DNA of 64,000 nt from Marinilabiliaceae bacterium ANBcel2 (GCA_029688995.1 JARULA010000003.1:1-64000), one strand, 5' to 3'. Counted from the first letter of the stretch, positions 1-9,521 are shown. Numbers and translations are program-made. Notes: generated by a model not told the origin, from the letters alone.

Positions 1-5
1 CTATT

Positions 6-1295
6 TTATAGATCTATCTCTATACCCAGCTTAACAGCCCAGTTATTTGCTCTATTGTTAAAGTTATAGGGTCCGTATCTATAGTGAAATGATACTCCAT
101 AGTGAAGAAAGTCATGTTTTAATAGTCTGCTCAGATATACCCCCGATTCATAATATCCTTTGCTAAAAGAGTTTATAAGTTCTTTGTTTTTACTTTTTAC
201 CGACCCTATGGCTGCTGATGTAGAAACTATGATTACTGGATTTATAAATTGTGAATTTACCTCAAGAGGTATCTCTGTTTTAATAAATAACAGTGCAAAC
301 TTATCTGCAGCAAATTCATTGGGGCGCATTGTTGCAAATGAGTAAGATGTATGTATTCCTAAGCCGTTATTATATGTACCAAAAGCACTATAGAGATGCG
401 TATGTTTAAAACTTCCTGATATATAACCTGATACTGCTCTAATGTTTGTGGTTACTCTTTCTGATAGGGATACTCTTTGTTCAGCTGCAAACTCTGTTTT
501 TAAATAAGAGAAGGTGTTTTCTCCTGCCCCTTTACCATATATAAAATTGCTCCACAATTTTAATTTGTTATTTTGCTTTGGATTCCAGTTAAATCTAACA
601 ACTCCTTCGTGGTTGTAAAATGCAGGCTCAGGTTTTTCCCTACCGGTTAAGTATGGATATGTAAGTATGGGTTCAACATCTCTATAAGAATATCCTATTT
701 TATACTTCAATTTACCGGAAAATCCAAATTCTAAGGATGCTCCTGCAGCAGTAGTGCGGTCAACTGTTTTAATTGCATATTTTTCAAAGCGTTCATTTGA
801 ATATGGTTTGGGTAGGCCTAATAAGCTGTAGCTTCCTGTTTCAAACAGACTCTTTTCGGCAAAAATATTTAGCTTCCTTTTTTTATCACTGCTTAAATGA
901 AATGTAACAGAACTTCCATAGTTGTTATAATTTGATCTCAAACTTCTGTTGTAGAACAACTCTGAGGTAAACAGTTGTGATATCTCATCTCCTGATCTTA
1001 TCCCTATACCCGGTTTAAATCCTTCATATCTATTATAATCTATAAGTCTGTGCAAATTCAAATCTACTGGTCCGGCAGCTACATATCCTTCGGCTAACTC
1101 TTTTCTCCTTCTCTTTTCATAGGCTTTTTCCAAGCTGTCAATTAAATGGATTATCTCATCTTTATCAGGACTATCACTATTATAATGCGGTTGGTTGAAA
1201 CTATCTGTTGAGGAGCTTCCGGTTAATGCTATAAGAATTGGCAATATTATTATTAAGAGTTTGCCAGTGAGGGTTTCAAAAAAAAATTTTACCAT
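6..1295 (-). CDS. Predicted outer-membrane beta-barrel protein, unrecognised family
   Basis: This 429-residue protein is not one I recognise. It opens with a hydrophobic segment (about residues 10-27, LLIIILPILIALTG) that looks like a signal sequence. From about residue 85 to the end it consists of alternating hydrophobic/polar strands rich in Tyr, Phe, Ser and Asn (for example KLKYKIGYSYRD and AVKLGIEIDL), with the short turns and aromatic C-terminal strand typical of an outer-membrane beta barrel. An acidic/basic helix of about 25 residues (near 45-65) precedes the barrel. It is divergent from nothing in the window and reads toward the left edge; its stop lies just inside the window. The barrel call is an inference from strand pattern only; substrate and role are unknown. 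Confidence 0.55.
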   Translation of the reverse strand: MVKFFFETLTGKLLIIILPILIALTGSSSTDSFNQPHYNSDSPDKDEIIHLIDSLEKAYEKRRRKELAEGYVAAGPVDLNLHRLIDYNRYEGFKPGIGIRSGDEISQLFTSELFYNRSLRSNYNNYGSSVTFHLSSDKKRKLNIFAEKSLFETGSYSLLGLPKPYSNERFEKYAIKTVDRTTAAGASLEFGFSGKLKYKIGYSYRDVEPILTYPYLTGREKPEPAFYNHEGVVRFNWNPKQNNKLKLWSNFIYGKGAGENTFSYLKTEFAAEQRVSLSERVTTNIRAVSGYISGSFKHTHLYSAFGTYNNGLGIHTSYSFATMRPNEFAADKFALLFIKTEIPLEVNSQFINPVIIVSTSAAIGSVKSKNKELINSFSKGYYESGVYLSRLLKHDFLHYGVSFHYRYGPYNFNNRANNWAVKLGIEIDL

Positions 1296-1366
1296 TTTTT
1301 ATTCAAATTCCATGGGACAAAGCATACCAGTAATATAATATATATTAGGAGAAAATTAATTCTAAT

Positions 1367-2104
1367 TTATGATAGCATTCCTGCTTTTATCAAAATGATC
1401 TCTTTTTTTGTTAAAAATCTCCATTTGCCGCGGGGCAGATTCTTTTTTGTTAATCCAGAAAAATAGACCCGGTCAAGCTTTACAACTTTATACCCCATAT
1501 GCTCAAATATTCGTCGTACTATTCTGTTTTTGCCCGAATGTATCTCTATTCCAGCCTGAGTTCTATCTTTTTTATCGGTGTAGCTTACTGCATCTGGAAC
1601 TATCAACCCATCTTCTAACTCAATTCCATTACGTATTTGATCTAAGTCAGCCTCATCTATTGGTTTATCAGTGAATACATGATATATTTTTTTTCTTAAG
1701 GAGGAGGGGTGTGTCAGTTGCTTTGAAAGTTCCCCGTCATTTGTCAATAGTAGTAATCCGGTTGTATTGCGATCTAAACGGCCAACCGGATATACCCTTT
1801 CTTCACATGCCTCACTAATTAGATCTATTACAGTTCTTCTTCCTTGCCGATCTGATACTGTTGTTACAGTATCTTTTGGTTTGTTGAGTAATATATAGAC
1901 TTTCTGTTCGGGATTTAAAAGCTCTCCTTTATATTTTACCCTATCACTTAATAATACTTTGCAACCCAACTCTGTTACAGTTTTTTCATTTACTGTTATC
2001 TGCCCTTTGCGGATAAGTTCATCAGCATCCCTTCTACTGCATACTCCACTGTTCGCTATATATCTATTTAGTCTTATGTAATTCTCTTTATTTTCTTTTT
2101 CCAT
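1367..2104 (-). CDS. RsuA/RluB/RluE-family rRNA pseudouridine synthase
   Basis: The protein isomerises a specific uridine in ribosomal RNA to pseudouridine. An N-terminal S4 RNA-binding domain (about residues 10-70, including RLNRYIANSGVCSRRDADEL) is followed by the synthase domain. The catalytic Asp lies in GRLDRNTTGLLLLTNDG, and KIYHVFTDKP and GKNRIVRRIFEHMGYKVVKL match later conserved blocks of the family. Its length of 245 residues is normal for RluB-like enzymes. It is divergently transcribed from glmM, with about 135 bp between the two starts. The exact target (23S U2605-like or 16S U516-like) cannot be told from sequence; Bacteroidota homologues are usually named rluB, so no symbol is given. 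Confidence 0.93.
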   Translation of the reverse strand: MEKENKENYIRLNRYIANSGVCSRRDADELIRKGQITVNEKTVTELGCKVLLSDRVKYKGELLNPEQKVYILLNKPKDTVTTVSDRQGRRTVIDLISEACEERVYPVGRLDRNTTGLLLLTNDGELSKQLTHPSSLRKKIYHVFTDKPIDEADLDQIRNGIELEDGLIVPDAVSYTDKKDRTQAGIEIHSGKNRIVRRIFEHMGYKVVKLDRVYFSGLTKKNLPRGKWRFLTKKEIILIKAGMLS

Positions 2105-2164
2105 AGAATATCAAATTTTGTACAAAGTTGCAAAAAAAATATGGTAAGGATTTGAGTTTTAATA

Positions 2165-2172
2165 TATCTTTG
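2165..2172 (+). promoter_or_regulatory. Candidate -7 box for glmM
   Basis: TATCTTTG fits the Bacteroidota -7 consensus TAnnTTTG and lies 68 bp before the glmM start. No TTG at the expected -33 distance was found, so only half of the promoter signature is present. Confidence 0.4.
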
Positions 2173-2239
2173 TTTTTTCTTCTGTTATTCATGATATATT
2201 TTATCATATTAAGAGTTTTATAATAAAAAAAGATAAGAC

Positions 2240-3625
2240 ATGGCTTTAATTAAATCAATTTCGGGAATTCGTGGAACTATTGGCGGAGCCCCTGGAGAAG
2301 GATTAAGTCCGGTAGATGTTGTTCGCTTTACTTCGGCTTACGGTACATGGTTAAAAGAGAACTCTTCTTCGGCGATGCCTACAGTTGTAGTTGGAAGAGA
2401 TGCCCGTATTTCCGGGGAGATGGTAAAGAACTTAGTTTTGGGATCGCTACAGGGCCTGGGAATTAATGTTATAAATTTAGGTATGGCTACTACTCCAACT
2501 ACCGAGTTGGCTGTAGTTGAGTTTGCTGCTGATGGAGGATTAATCCTAACGGCAAGCCATAATCCTAAAGAGTGGAATGCGTTAAAATTACTTAATTCAG
2601 AAGGTGAGTTTTTGGATGCAGAAGAAGGAGCTAAGGTGTTGAAAATTGCTGATGAAGAGAGTTTTTATTATTCAGAGGTTGAGGAGTTGGGTAGAGTTAA
2701 AGAGGAGGGTGATTTTTTACGCAAACATATTGAGAAAATAGTAGATCTTGACTTGGTAGATGTTGATGCCATAAAGAGTGCCGGTTTAAAAGTTGTGGTT
2801 GATGGTGTTAATTCTGTTGGTGGTATTGCTCTTCCTGAGCTTTTGAAAGCAATTGGAGTTAAAGAGGTGGTTGAGTTGTATTGTAATGCAGATGGACGTT
2901 TTCCTCATAATCCGGAACCTCTTCCAGAGCATCTCACTGCTATTTCAGAACTTATTAAACAAAAGGGAGCTGATTTGGGATTTGTAGTAGATCCTGATGT
3001 AGATCGACTGGCTATAGTAAATGAAGATGGAACTATGTTTGGTGAAGAGTATACATTAGTCTCTGTTGCAGATTATGTATTGACTAATACTCTGGGTAAC
3101 ACTGTTTCAAATTTGAGCTCATCCAGAGCGTTAAAAGATATCACAGAGAAGCATGGGCAAAAATATTCAGCTTCTGCAGTAGGAGAGGTAAATGTTGTTA
3201 AAAAAATGAAAGAGACCAATGCTGTTATTGGAGGGGAGGGCAATGGAGGTGTAATATATCCCGCGAGTCATTGTGGAAGAGATGCATTGGTAGGAGCTGC
3301 TCTGTTTTTATCTCATCTTGCAAAATCGGGGTTAACATGTTCTCAACTGCGAGATAAGTACCCCTCGTATTTTATGATAAAAGAGAAAATAGAGCTTACT
3401 CCTGATATTGATATAGATAATTTATTAGTAAAAATTAGGGAGTATTATAAAGAAGAGAAGATTAATGATATTGATGGTGTGCGAATCGATTTTGATAATT
3501 GTTGGGTTCATTTAAGAAAATCTAATACAGAGCCTATTATAAGGATTTACTCCGAAGCTCCTGATAATAAGAGAGCTTTAGCATTAGTTGATGATATAAA
3601 AAATGTAATAAGTAAGATAGGATAA
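2240..3625 (+). CDS. glmM: Phosphoglucosamine mutase (alpha-D-phosphohexomutase family)
   Basis: The enzyme interconverts glucosamine-6-phosphate and glucosamine-1-phosphate on the way to UDP-GlcNAc for peptidoglycan. The four-domain phosphohexomutase layout is visible. The start is SISGIRGTIGG. The phosphoserine loop is TASHNPKEWNALK (near residues 100-112). The metal-binding loop is DPDVDRLAIV. The sugar loop is GGEGNGGVIYP (GEGNGG in place of the GEQSGH of E. coli GlmM). The C-terminal phosphate loop is RKSNTEPIIRIYSEA. At 461 residues it is typical in length. Phosphomannomutase is the alternative name in this family; Bacteroidota genomes usually carry this form as GlmM. A strong hairpin follows it before the efflux cluster. 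Confidence 0.88.
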   Translation: MALIKSISGIRGTIGGAPGEGLSPVDVVRFTSAYGTWLKENSSSAMPTVVVGRDARISGEMVKNLVLGSLQGLGINVINLGMATTPTTELAVVEFAADGGLILTASHNPKEWNALKLLNSEGEFLDAEEGAKVLKIADEESFYYSEVEELGRVKEEGDFLRKHIEKIVDLDLVDVDAIKSAGLKVVVDGVNSVGGIALPELLKAIGVKEVVELYCNADGRFPHNPEPLPEHLTAISELIKQKGADLGFVVDPDVDRLAIVNEDGTMFGEEYTLVSVADYVLTNTLGNTVSNLSSSRALKDITEKHGQKYSASAVGEVNVVKKMKETNAVIGGEGNGGVIYPASHCGRDALVGAALFLSHLAKSGLTCSQLRDKYPSYFMIKEKIELTPDIDIDNLLVKIREYYKEEKINDIDGVRIDFDNCWVHLRKSNTEPIIRIYSEAPDNKRALALVDDIKNVISKIG

Positions 3626-3644
3626 TAAGGTTAACCTTATAATA

Positions 3645-3707
3645 ATTTAAAAAATGAGAGAGGCCTGATTAAACTTTAATCAATTGAGTCTGTCTCATTT
3701 TTTAAAT
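3645..3707 (+). terminator. Terminator-like hairpin after glmM
   Basis: A perfect 15-bp inverted repeat (3645-3659 with 3693-3707; arm ATTTAAAAAATGAGA) flanks a second smaller inverted repeat (TGATTAAA 3666-3673 with TTTAATCA 3675-3682). The 3' arm contains a T6 run. Just upstream a 16-bp perfect palindrome, ATAAGGTTAACCTTAT, spans 3625-3640 over the glmM stop. It separates glmM from the efflux cluster. Confidence 0.65.
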
Positions 3708-3720
3708 CATCTATATTAAA

Positions 3721-5175
3721 ATGCAAAACAGAAAAAAAACGACTAAAGTAACTGTAATAGTAGTTGCAGCGCTATTTTTAGCAGGAATTGGATATTGGAT
3801 GTTTTCAGGATCCAAAATTATTGGAGATATTTTTATCGAAGGTCAGGTTCAACGTGGATCTTTTGTTGCAGAGGTCTATTCCAGCGGACAGTTGCAAGCT
3901 GAGAATGCAACTGTTATTGAGGTTCCTTCAGAGCTTTCAAGTCGAAGTATAAATATTCATGAGATTCAGGTAACGGACATTGTTGAAGAGGGAACTGTTG
4001 TTGAAAAAGGGGACTGGGTAGCTTCTTTGGATCACAGTGCGGTTGAGGAACTGTTAGATGAAGCTCAGGATGATTTGGAACGTGCAATTCAGGATCTGGA
4101 AGATGCCCGTATCGACACCAATATTAATATGAGTAATTTACGTGATGGATTAATTGATTCTGAGGTAGCAGTTGAGGAGCGAGCATTAGTTGTTGAACAG
4201 TCTGTATATGAATCTCCTGCTGTTCAGCGACAGGCTGCTCTTGATTTAGAAAGGGCTAAGCAGAATTTAGAGCAGGCAAAGAGGAATTATGAACTACAGC
4301 ATAGACAGGCTCGTTATTCTGTTCAAAGGGCAGAAGAGGAGGTAGAGCGATATCGCGAAAGGGTACGGGATATGGAAAATTTGTTTGAGGCACTTGATAT
4401 TCATGCTCCTATGCCTGGCATGGTTATTTATAGTTATGACAGGTTTGGTAATAAGATTCAGGTGGGTAGCAGTGTTAGTCGTTGGATGCCTGTGATTGCA
4501 GAATTACCTGATTTGTCAACAATGATTTCGGTTACCTATATAAATGAAATTGATATCTCTCGTATAGATGTAGGTCAGACAGCCAGGGTTGGAGTTGATG
4601 CTTTCCCCGAAAAAAGATTTGATGGAGAAGTTATCTCAGTTGCTAATATCGGACAAAGTTTGCCTGATGGCAGTACAAAGGTGTTTGAGGTAACAGTTCG
4701 GCTTGATGGCTCTGATCCTGAATTACGGCCGGCTATGACTACAAGTAATGTGATTACTGTATCTGAATTTGATGATGTATTGTATATTCCTTTAGAGACT
4801 GTGTTTCGAAATGATAGCCTAAAATTTGTTTATGCAAAGGATAATAAGCTTTATAGACAAATTATTGACACAGGTACAGAAAATGCTACACACGTTGTTG
4901 TACGAGAAGGAGTTCATGAGGGGCAGACTCTGCTTTTTAATGAACCTTCAACCAGGGATGATATTCCATGGGTAGGCGAAGATATTTATAAGAAAATTAT
5001 AGAACGTAGAGAAGAAGCGCGTCGTGATTCTCTTGATAAGATAGATCAGGAAGATATCCCTTCTGAAGATGAAATTCCTGAAGAGATTATAGAAGAAGGA
5101 TTCACGGGAGAAGGAGCTACACCTCCTCAGGGTCAGGGTGAGGGTATGCGTCGAGGACGTGGAGGCAATAATTAG
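3721..5175 (+). CDS. HlyD/MacA-family periplasmic adaptor subunit (efflux RND/ABC type)
   Basis: This membrane-fusion adaptor would bridge an inner-membrane transporter and a TolC-type channel. A single N-terminal membrane segment (about residues 10-27, VTVIVVAALFLAGIGYWMF) is followed by a lipoyl-like half motif, a long alpha-helical hairpin rich in Glu, Arg and Gln (about 110-225), the second lipoyl half (DIHAPMPGMVIYSYDRFGNK) and beta-barrel domains (TARVGVDAFPEKRFDGEVISV). The last 70 residues form an acidic then Gly/Gln/Arg-rich tail ending in GMRRGRGGNN, which is unusual for the family and absent from the second adaptor at 8133. It is followed after 42 bp by the permease gene, so the four efflux genes are probably one operon. 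Confidence 0.88.
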   Translation: MQNRKKTTKVTVIVVAALFLAGIGYWMFSGSKIIGDIFIEGQVQRGSFVAEVYSSGQLQAENATVIEVPSELSSRSINIHEIQVTDIVEEGTVVEKGDWVASLDHSAVEELLDEAQDDLERAIQDLEDARIDTNINMSNLRDGLIDSEVAVEERALVVEQSVYESPAVQRQAALDLERAKQNLEQAKRNYELQHRQARYSVQRAEEEVERYRERVRDMENLFEALDIHAPMPGMVIYSYDRFGNKIQVGSSVSRWMPVIAELPDLSTMISVTYINEIDISRIDVGQTARVGVDAFPEKRFDGEVISVANIGQSLPDGSTKVFEVTVRLDGSDPELRPAMTTSNVITVSEFDDVLYIPLETVFRNDSLKFVYAKDNKLYRQIIDTGTENATHVVVREGVHEGQTLLFNEPSTRDDIPWVGEDIYKKIIERREEARRDSLDKIDQEDIPSEDEIPEEIIEEGFTGEGATPPQGQGEGMRRGRGGNN

Positions 5176-5217
5176 TTTTTTTTAATGAGTAGAAGAGACA
5201 ATTTAAGTTCTTTCTGA

Positions 5218-6552
5218 ATGAGAAATTTTAAACAGTTATTTACCAGGTATATACATAATGTTATTATTGCTGTAGAAGCTATTTTGGCGAATAAAATGAA
5301 ATCACTTCTTACAGCATTAGGTATTATGTTTGGAGTTGCTGCTGTTATTAGTATGTTGGCAATTGGTACGGGTGCACAGCAAGAGGTGCTTGAACAGATA
5401 CGTTTAGTGGGAGTTAATAATATTATAGTCACTCCCAGTGATTTGGCTGTTGATGGGAGCTCCTCGGGTGAGAGTCGTTTTTCTCCCGGCTTAACACTTC
5501 TTGATGCTGAAGCAATAGAGAGTTCAATACCATCGGTCTCTCGTGTAAGTCCGGTAATATCTCTTAATTATCATGCCGTTTTAGATGGCAGAAGTTATCC
5601 CGTTTCATTGGATGGAGTCTCCTCCGACTATTTTGATCTTTTAAATATTAATCTTGTTGATGGGAAGATTTTTAACGAGGAGCAAAGTGAAGGTGGCTTT
5701 CCTGTGTGTGTAATTGGGGATAATATAAGAAACAGGTTCTTTAGTACCGAGGATCCAATTGGAAAATATATCAAGGCAGGGGATACCTGGCTTAAAGTTG
5801 TTGGGTTAATTGAGAGGCGTGATTTTACAGCTTCTGCTTCTGATGAGCTTGGAATAAGTAGTACTGATAATAAAATTTTTGTGCCGGTTAAAACTATGTT
5901 GATGCGTTTTAGAGACCGGTCACGTATAGATTCAGAAGTGTTGGAAAGCATTGCCAGGGGAGGAGGTAGTGACTCAGGAAATAATAATGGCGTTACAACT
6001 GCTGAGGATCAGTTAGATAAAATTGTGGTTCAAGTAGATGAGACTGAACATTTAAGTGTTACAGCTGATATTATTCAGAGATTACTTTTAAGGCGTCACT
6101 CCGAGATATATGATTTTGAAGTGACAGTTCCCGAACTGTTGCTTAAACAGCAACAAAGAACAAATGATATTTTTAATATTGTTTTAGGAGCTATTGCCAG
6201 TATCTCGTTAATTGTAGGAGGTATTGGGATTATGAATATAATGTTGGCATCGGTTTGGGAACGCATAAGAGAGATAGGAACGCGACAGGCTATAGGAGCT
6301 TCACGAAAAGATATTATTGTTCAGTTCTTGTCTGAATCTACACTGATAAGTGTTACCGGTGGAATGATAGGCATTGTATTAGGAATAATTTTGGCACAAT
6401 TGATTGAAACCATGGCTGAAATTCAGACAATAGTTACACTTTTTTCGGTTGTAATTGCGTTTGGTGTTTCGGCAACTGTAGGAATTGTTTTTGGATATAT
6501 TCCTGCTAAAAGGGCTGCAAATCAGGATCCGGTTGAGTCTTTACGTCATTAA
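5218..6552 (+). CDS. MacB/FtsX-type ABC transporter permease
   Basis: This is the inner-membrane permease subunit of a MacAB-like exporter. A first membrane helix sits at about residues 30-52 (SLLTALGIMFGVAAVISML), followed by the conserved periplasmic core after GTGAQQEVLEQIRLVGVNNIIV. The last 130 residues hold three membrane helices with the FtsX signature (GGIGIMNIMLASVWERIREIGTRQAIGAS) and the closing PAKRAANQDPVESLRH. It has 444 residues and no nucleotide-binding domain. An ATP-binding partner is normally encoded next to it but none lies in this cluster, so the ATPase must come from elsewhere if the system works as a MacB-type pump. Confidence 0.9.
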   Translation: MRNFKQLFTRYIHNVIIAVEAILANKMKSLLTALGIMFGVAAVISMLAIGTGAQQEVLEQIRLVGVNNIIVTPSDLAVDGSSSGESRFSPGLTLLDAEAIESSIPSVSRVSPVISLNYHAVLDGRSYPVSLDGVSSDYFDLLNINLVDGKIFNEEQSEGGFPVCVIGDNIRNRFFSTEDPIGKYIKAGDTWLKVVGLIERRDFTASASDELGISSTDNKIFVPVKTMLMRFRDRSRIDSEVLESIARGGGSDSGNNNGVTTAEDQLDKIVVQVDETEHLSVTADIIQRLLLRRHSEIYDFEVTVPELLLKQQQRTNDIFNIVLGAIASISLIVGGIGIMNIMLASVWERIREIGTRQAIGASRKDIIVQFLSESTLISVTGGMIGIVLGIILAQLIETMAEIQTIVTLFSVVIAFGVSATVGIVFGYIPAKRAANQDPVESLRH

Positions 6553-6596
6553 TTCTGTCAAAAAAATAGAAAATTAAGCATATAAATATTTAACTG

Positions 6597-8096
6597 ATGG
6601 TTCGTAATATTACACTATTTCTGTTAGTACTGTTGTTTGTTAATTTTAAGATGGTTGCCCAAAACAACAACAATGACAATGTTATTGAAGTTGATTTAAC
6701 ACTTGATGATGTTATTGATTTGGCTCATCAACAGTCATTACATAGTTTTAGAGCCAGAAATATGTATTTGTCAAGGTATTGGGAGTTTAGAAGTTATCAG
6801 GCTGATCGCCTGCCAAGTTTGGAACTCTCTGCTACACCTGTTAATTACAACAGGTCTGTTGAAGAGCGATACGTTGATGGTGATGATCAGTTTGTTTCAA
6901 TTTCGAACTTTACATCCAACGGCTCTTTATCCATTCGTCAAAATGTACCCTGGACTGGAGGTGTATTTGATGTTACAACATCTTTAAGGCGGCGAGAAAA
7001 TCTTGATGAGGGAGGAGTGCAGTATAGCTCTGTACCTGTTAGTGTTGGTTTTTCTCAATCTTTAAATGGATATAATCGTTTTAAATGGGAGTCACGAATA
7101 GAGCCACTTAAATTTGAGCAGGCAAAACTTGACTACCTTCAATCACTTGAAAATTTAGCTGTTCAGGCTACCAACCACTTTTTTAATGTTGCATCAGCCG
7201 AAATTGATAAACAAATTGCCGAAACAAACTATGCTAATGCTGATACGCTTTATAATATTGGAAAGGGGCGTTTCGAAATAGGAACAGTTACTCAGGATGA
7301 GCTGTTAGATTTGGAGCTTAGTCTTTTAAATGCACAGTTAGAGGTTAGCCGTTCCGAAATAAATTTAAAGGAGGCATATGCTTCACTCAACTCATTTTTG
7401 GGTTTGGGAGATGATATTAAGGTTAACTGTGTTGTACCTGATGATATTCCAGAGTTGCAAATTGATGTAGAAAGAGCAGTAGCTATGGCTATTGAAAATA
7501 ATCCCGAAATTCTTAACAGTGAACGTCAACTCCTTGAGGCTGAGCAGAACGTTGAGCGAACCCGTTCACAGGGAGGTATAAGTGCAGATATTCGTGCAAA
7601 TTTTGGAGTAGAGCGTAGCTCCGATGATTTTGCAAATGTTTATAGCTCTCCGTTTGATGAGTATCAACAGGTTAGTGTAGGATTAAGTATGCCTATAATT
7701 GATTGGGGAAGACAGAAGGGTAGAGTAGAGATGGCACGTTCTAATATGGAGGTTACCGAAGCTACTGTTCAACAAGCTTTAATAGATTTTGAGCAGGATG
7801 CTATTATTTCGATTCTTGATTTTAATCTTCAAAAGGAACAGGTTGCTATTGCTGCCAAAGCTGACACAATTGCTCAGTTGGGTTTTGATGTAACTATGCA
7901 ACGTTTTAGAATTGATAAGGTTGATGTTATACGTTTAAACTCTGCACGCACATCTTTAGATGCTGCTCGTCGCAGTTATATTAATGCTTTAAGACGATAC
8001 TGGACAAGCTATTTTGGCGTTAGAAGTTTAACTCTTTATGATTTTGAAAATGATCAGCCTTTAATTGAAGAATTGGACGATCTTCTTCAGCAGTAA
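6597..8096 (+). CDS. TolC-family outer-membrane channel protein
   Basis: This would form the outer-membrane exit duct of the efflux system. A signal peptide (MVRNITLFLLVLLFVNFKMVAQ) precedes an Asn-rich linker and two outer-membrane efflux repeats of long amphipathic helices (for example LENLAVQATNHFFNVASAEIDKQIAETNY and the later IGKGRFEIGTVTQDELLDLELSLLNA-type block), with strands such as VSVGLSMPIIDWGRQKGRVE. At 499 residues it is normal for Bacteroidota TolC-like proteins. It lies 44 bp behind the permease gene and 36 bp before the second adaptor. No lipobox Cys is seen, so it is probably not lipid-anchored. Confidence 0.9.
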   Translation: MVRNITLFLLVLLFVNFKMVAQNNNNDNVIEVDLTLDDVIDLAHQQSLHSFRARNMYLSRYWEFRSYQADRLPSLELSATPVNYNRSVEERYVDGDDQFVSISNFTSNGSLSIRQNVPWTGGVFDVTTSLRRRENLDEGGVQYSSVPVSVGFSQSLNGYNRFKWESRIEPLKFEQAKLDYLQSLENLAVQATNHFFNVASAEIDKQIAETNYANADTLYNIGKGRFEIGTVTQDELLDLELSLLNAQLEVSRSEINLKEAYASLNSFLGLGDDIKVNCVVPDDIPELQIDVERAVAMAIENNPEILNSERQLLEAEQNVERTRSQGGISADIRANFGVERSSDDFANVYSSPFDEYQQVSVGLSMPIIDWGRQKGRVEMARSNMEVTEATVQQALIDFEQDAIISILDFNLQKEQVAIAAKADTIAQLGFDVTMQRFRIDKVDVIRLNSARTSLDAARRSYINALRRYWTSYFGVRSLTLYDFENDQPLIEELDDLLQQ

Positions 8097-8132
8097 GGTT
8101 AATCGTTTATTTGATATTAAAATATTTTACTG

Positions 8133-9383
8133 ATGAACAAAAAGTTATGGCAGTTGGTAATCCCTTTTGCCCTTGTAGTGGTTTCTCTTATTATCTATTC
8201 TATTATTACCGGAGATGTTGAGGAGCCTGATTATGTCAGGGTAGAGGAGGGAACATTTGAGGTTGTAGTTTCTGCAAACGGACGTTTAGAGGCTTTAAAG
8301 TCCACACAAATTAGCATCCCTGATGTGTTACAAGAGAGAAGGATACGGATAAGACATATAGAAATAAATGATATTGTAAGAGAAGGTACCGTTGTTGAAA
8401 GGGGTGACTATATTGCCACCTTGGATCCCGGTGATGTACAGGATCGTTTAGATAATGCTTATGAAACCCTTGAGCGTATTGAAAATAATCTTGAGAACGC
8501 TGCCCTTGATAGTTCCCTTGTATTGAGTCGGGCCAGAGATAATATACGGCGAGCGCAGGATGATGTTTACGATCGTGAAATAGAGCTTGAGCAGTCGGCG
8601 TATGAATCTGAGGCTGTTCAGCGTCAGGCACAAATTGCTTTGGAGACCGCTGAGCGAAAATTAGAGCAGGAGCGCAGAACATATCAGCAAGAGCGAAGGA
8701 GGCATAATACTCGCATACGCCGCTATCAGGAACAGCTTGATGATCATACCAGTTATATTGAGATGCTTGAGCAGTTAAGAAGAGATCTCTATATAACTGC
8801 TCCTTCAAATGGATTGGTGGTTTATGCGCGTGATCATGGTGGTAACAAGGTTCGTGCAGGTTCTAATGTTAGCCGTTGGCAGCCTATGATAGCTACTTTA
8901 CCCGATCTCTCGACATTACAGAGTGAAGTATATATTCCTGAAATTAATATATCTAAGATAAAGTCAGGATTGGATGTTCGAATTCGTATTGACGCCTTTC
9001 CTGAAGAGACTTTTTCGGGGGTGGTTTCACGTGTAGCTAATGTGGGACAGGATATGCCCGGAGAGTTTTTTAGTGCTTTTAAAGTTGAGATTGAGGTTGA
9101 TCCCAATGGTAAAATGCTTTTACCGGGAATGAGCTCTTCTAACAGAATAGTTGTAGAGTCTGTTGAAGATGCTTTAATGGTCTCTCGTATGGCAGTTTTT
9201 TCCAGTGATGAATGTGAATCTTTTGTTTATAAACGTGAGGGGATGTCGGTTGTTAAAAAGGAGATAAAGACCGGAGGTGAAAATGATAATCACTATTTGA
9301 TAAAAGAGGGACTTCAAAAGGGAGATCGTGTATTATTAACCCCTCCTTCTAATGCTAAGGAGTTGAATGTAAGTCGGTTGTAA
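8133..9383 (+). CDS. Second HlyD-family periplasmic adaptor subunit
   Basis: This is a paralogue of the adaptor at 3721, sharing blocks such as the VNDIVREGTVVERGDYIATLD-like region, SAYESEAVQRQAQIALE, the lipoyl half ITAPSNGLVVYARDHGGNKV and RIDAFPEETFSGVVSRVANVGQ. An N-terminal membrane helix (about residues 5-25) is followed by a helical hairpin rich in Arg, Glu and Gln (about 105-210). At 416 residues it lacks the long acidic tail of the first copy. The last gene of the efflux cluster, it is followed by mdh after 138 bp. The two adaptors may form mixed hexamers or be alternates; the sequence does not say. Confidence 0.88.
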   Translation: MNKKLWQLVIPFALVVVSLIIYSIITGDVEEPDYVRVEEGTFEVVVSANGRLEALKSTQISIPDVLQERRIRIRHIEINDIVREGTVVERGDYIATLDPGDVQDRLDNAYETLERIENNLENAALDSSLVLSRARDNIRRAQDDVYDREIELEQSAYESEAVQRQAQIALETAERKLEQERRTYQQERRRHNTRIRRYQEQLDDHTSYIEMLEQLRRDLYITAPSNGLVVYARDHGGNKVRAGSNVSRWQPMIATLPDLSTLQSEVYIPEINISKIKSGLDVRIRIDAFPEETFSGVVSRVANVGQDMPGEFFSAFKVEIEVDPNGKMLLPGMSSSNRIVVESVEDALMVSRMAVFSSDECESFVYKREGMSVVKKEIKTGGENDNHYLIKEGLQKGDRVLLTPPSNAKELNVSRL

Positions 9384-9463
9384 TTGGGTTTTTTAATAAT
9401 AAAAAAGAGGGGTTAAATCTTTTAAAAAATGAAGAAATTTTTCTGTAATTAATCATACTTATT

Positions 9464-9471
9464 TATATTTG
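9464..9471 (+). promoter_or_regulatory. Candidate -7 box for mdh
   Basis: TATATTTG matches the Bacteroidota -7 element and sits 50 bp before the mdh start. The expected -33 TTG is only CTG (9443-9445). Confidence 0.5.
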
Positions 9472-9521
9472 TAATATCAAATAGAGATAATATTAATTAA
9501 ATAAAAATAAAATTTAGCAGT

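Noticed and set aside
8311-8808. 165-residue minus-strand ORF inside the second adaptor gene
   Set aside because: A shadow of the coiled-coil coding region; biased composition with no recognisable domain, and the plus-strand gene is clear.
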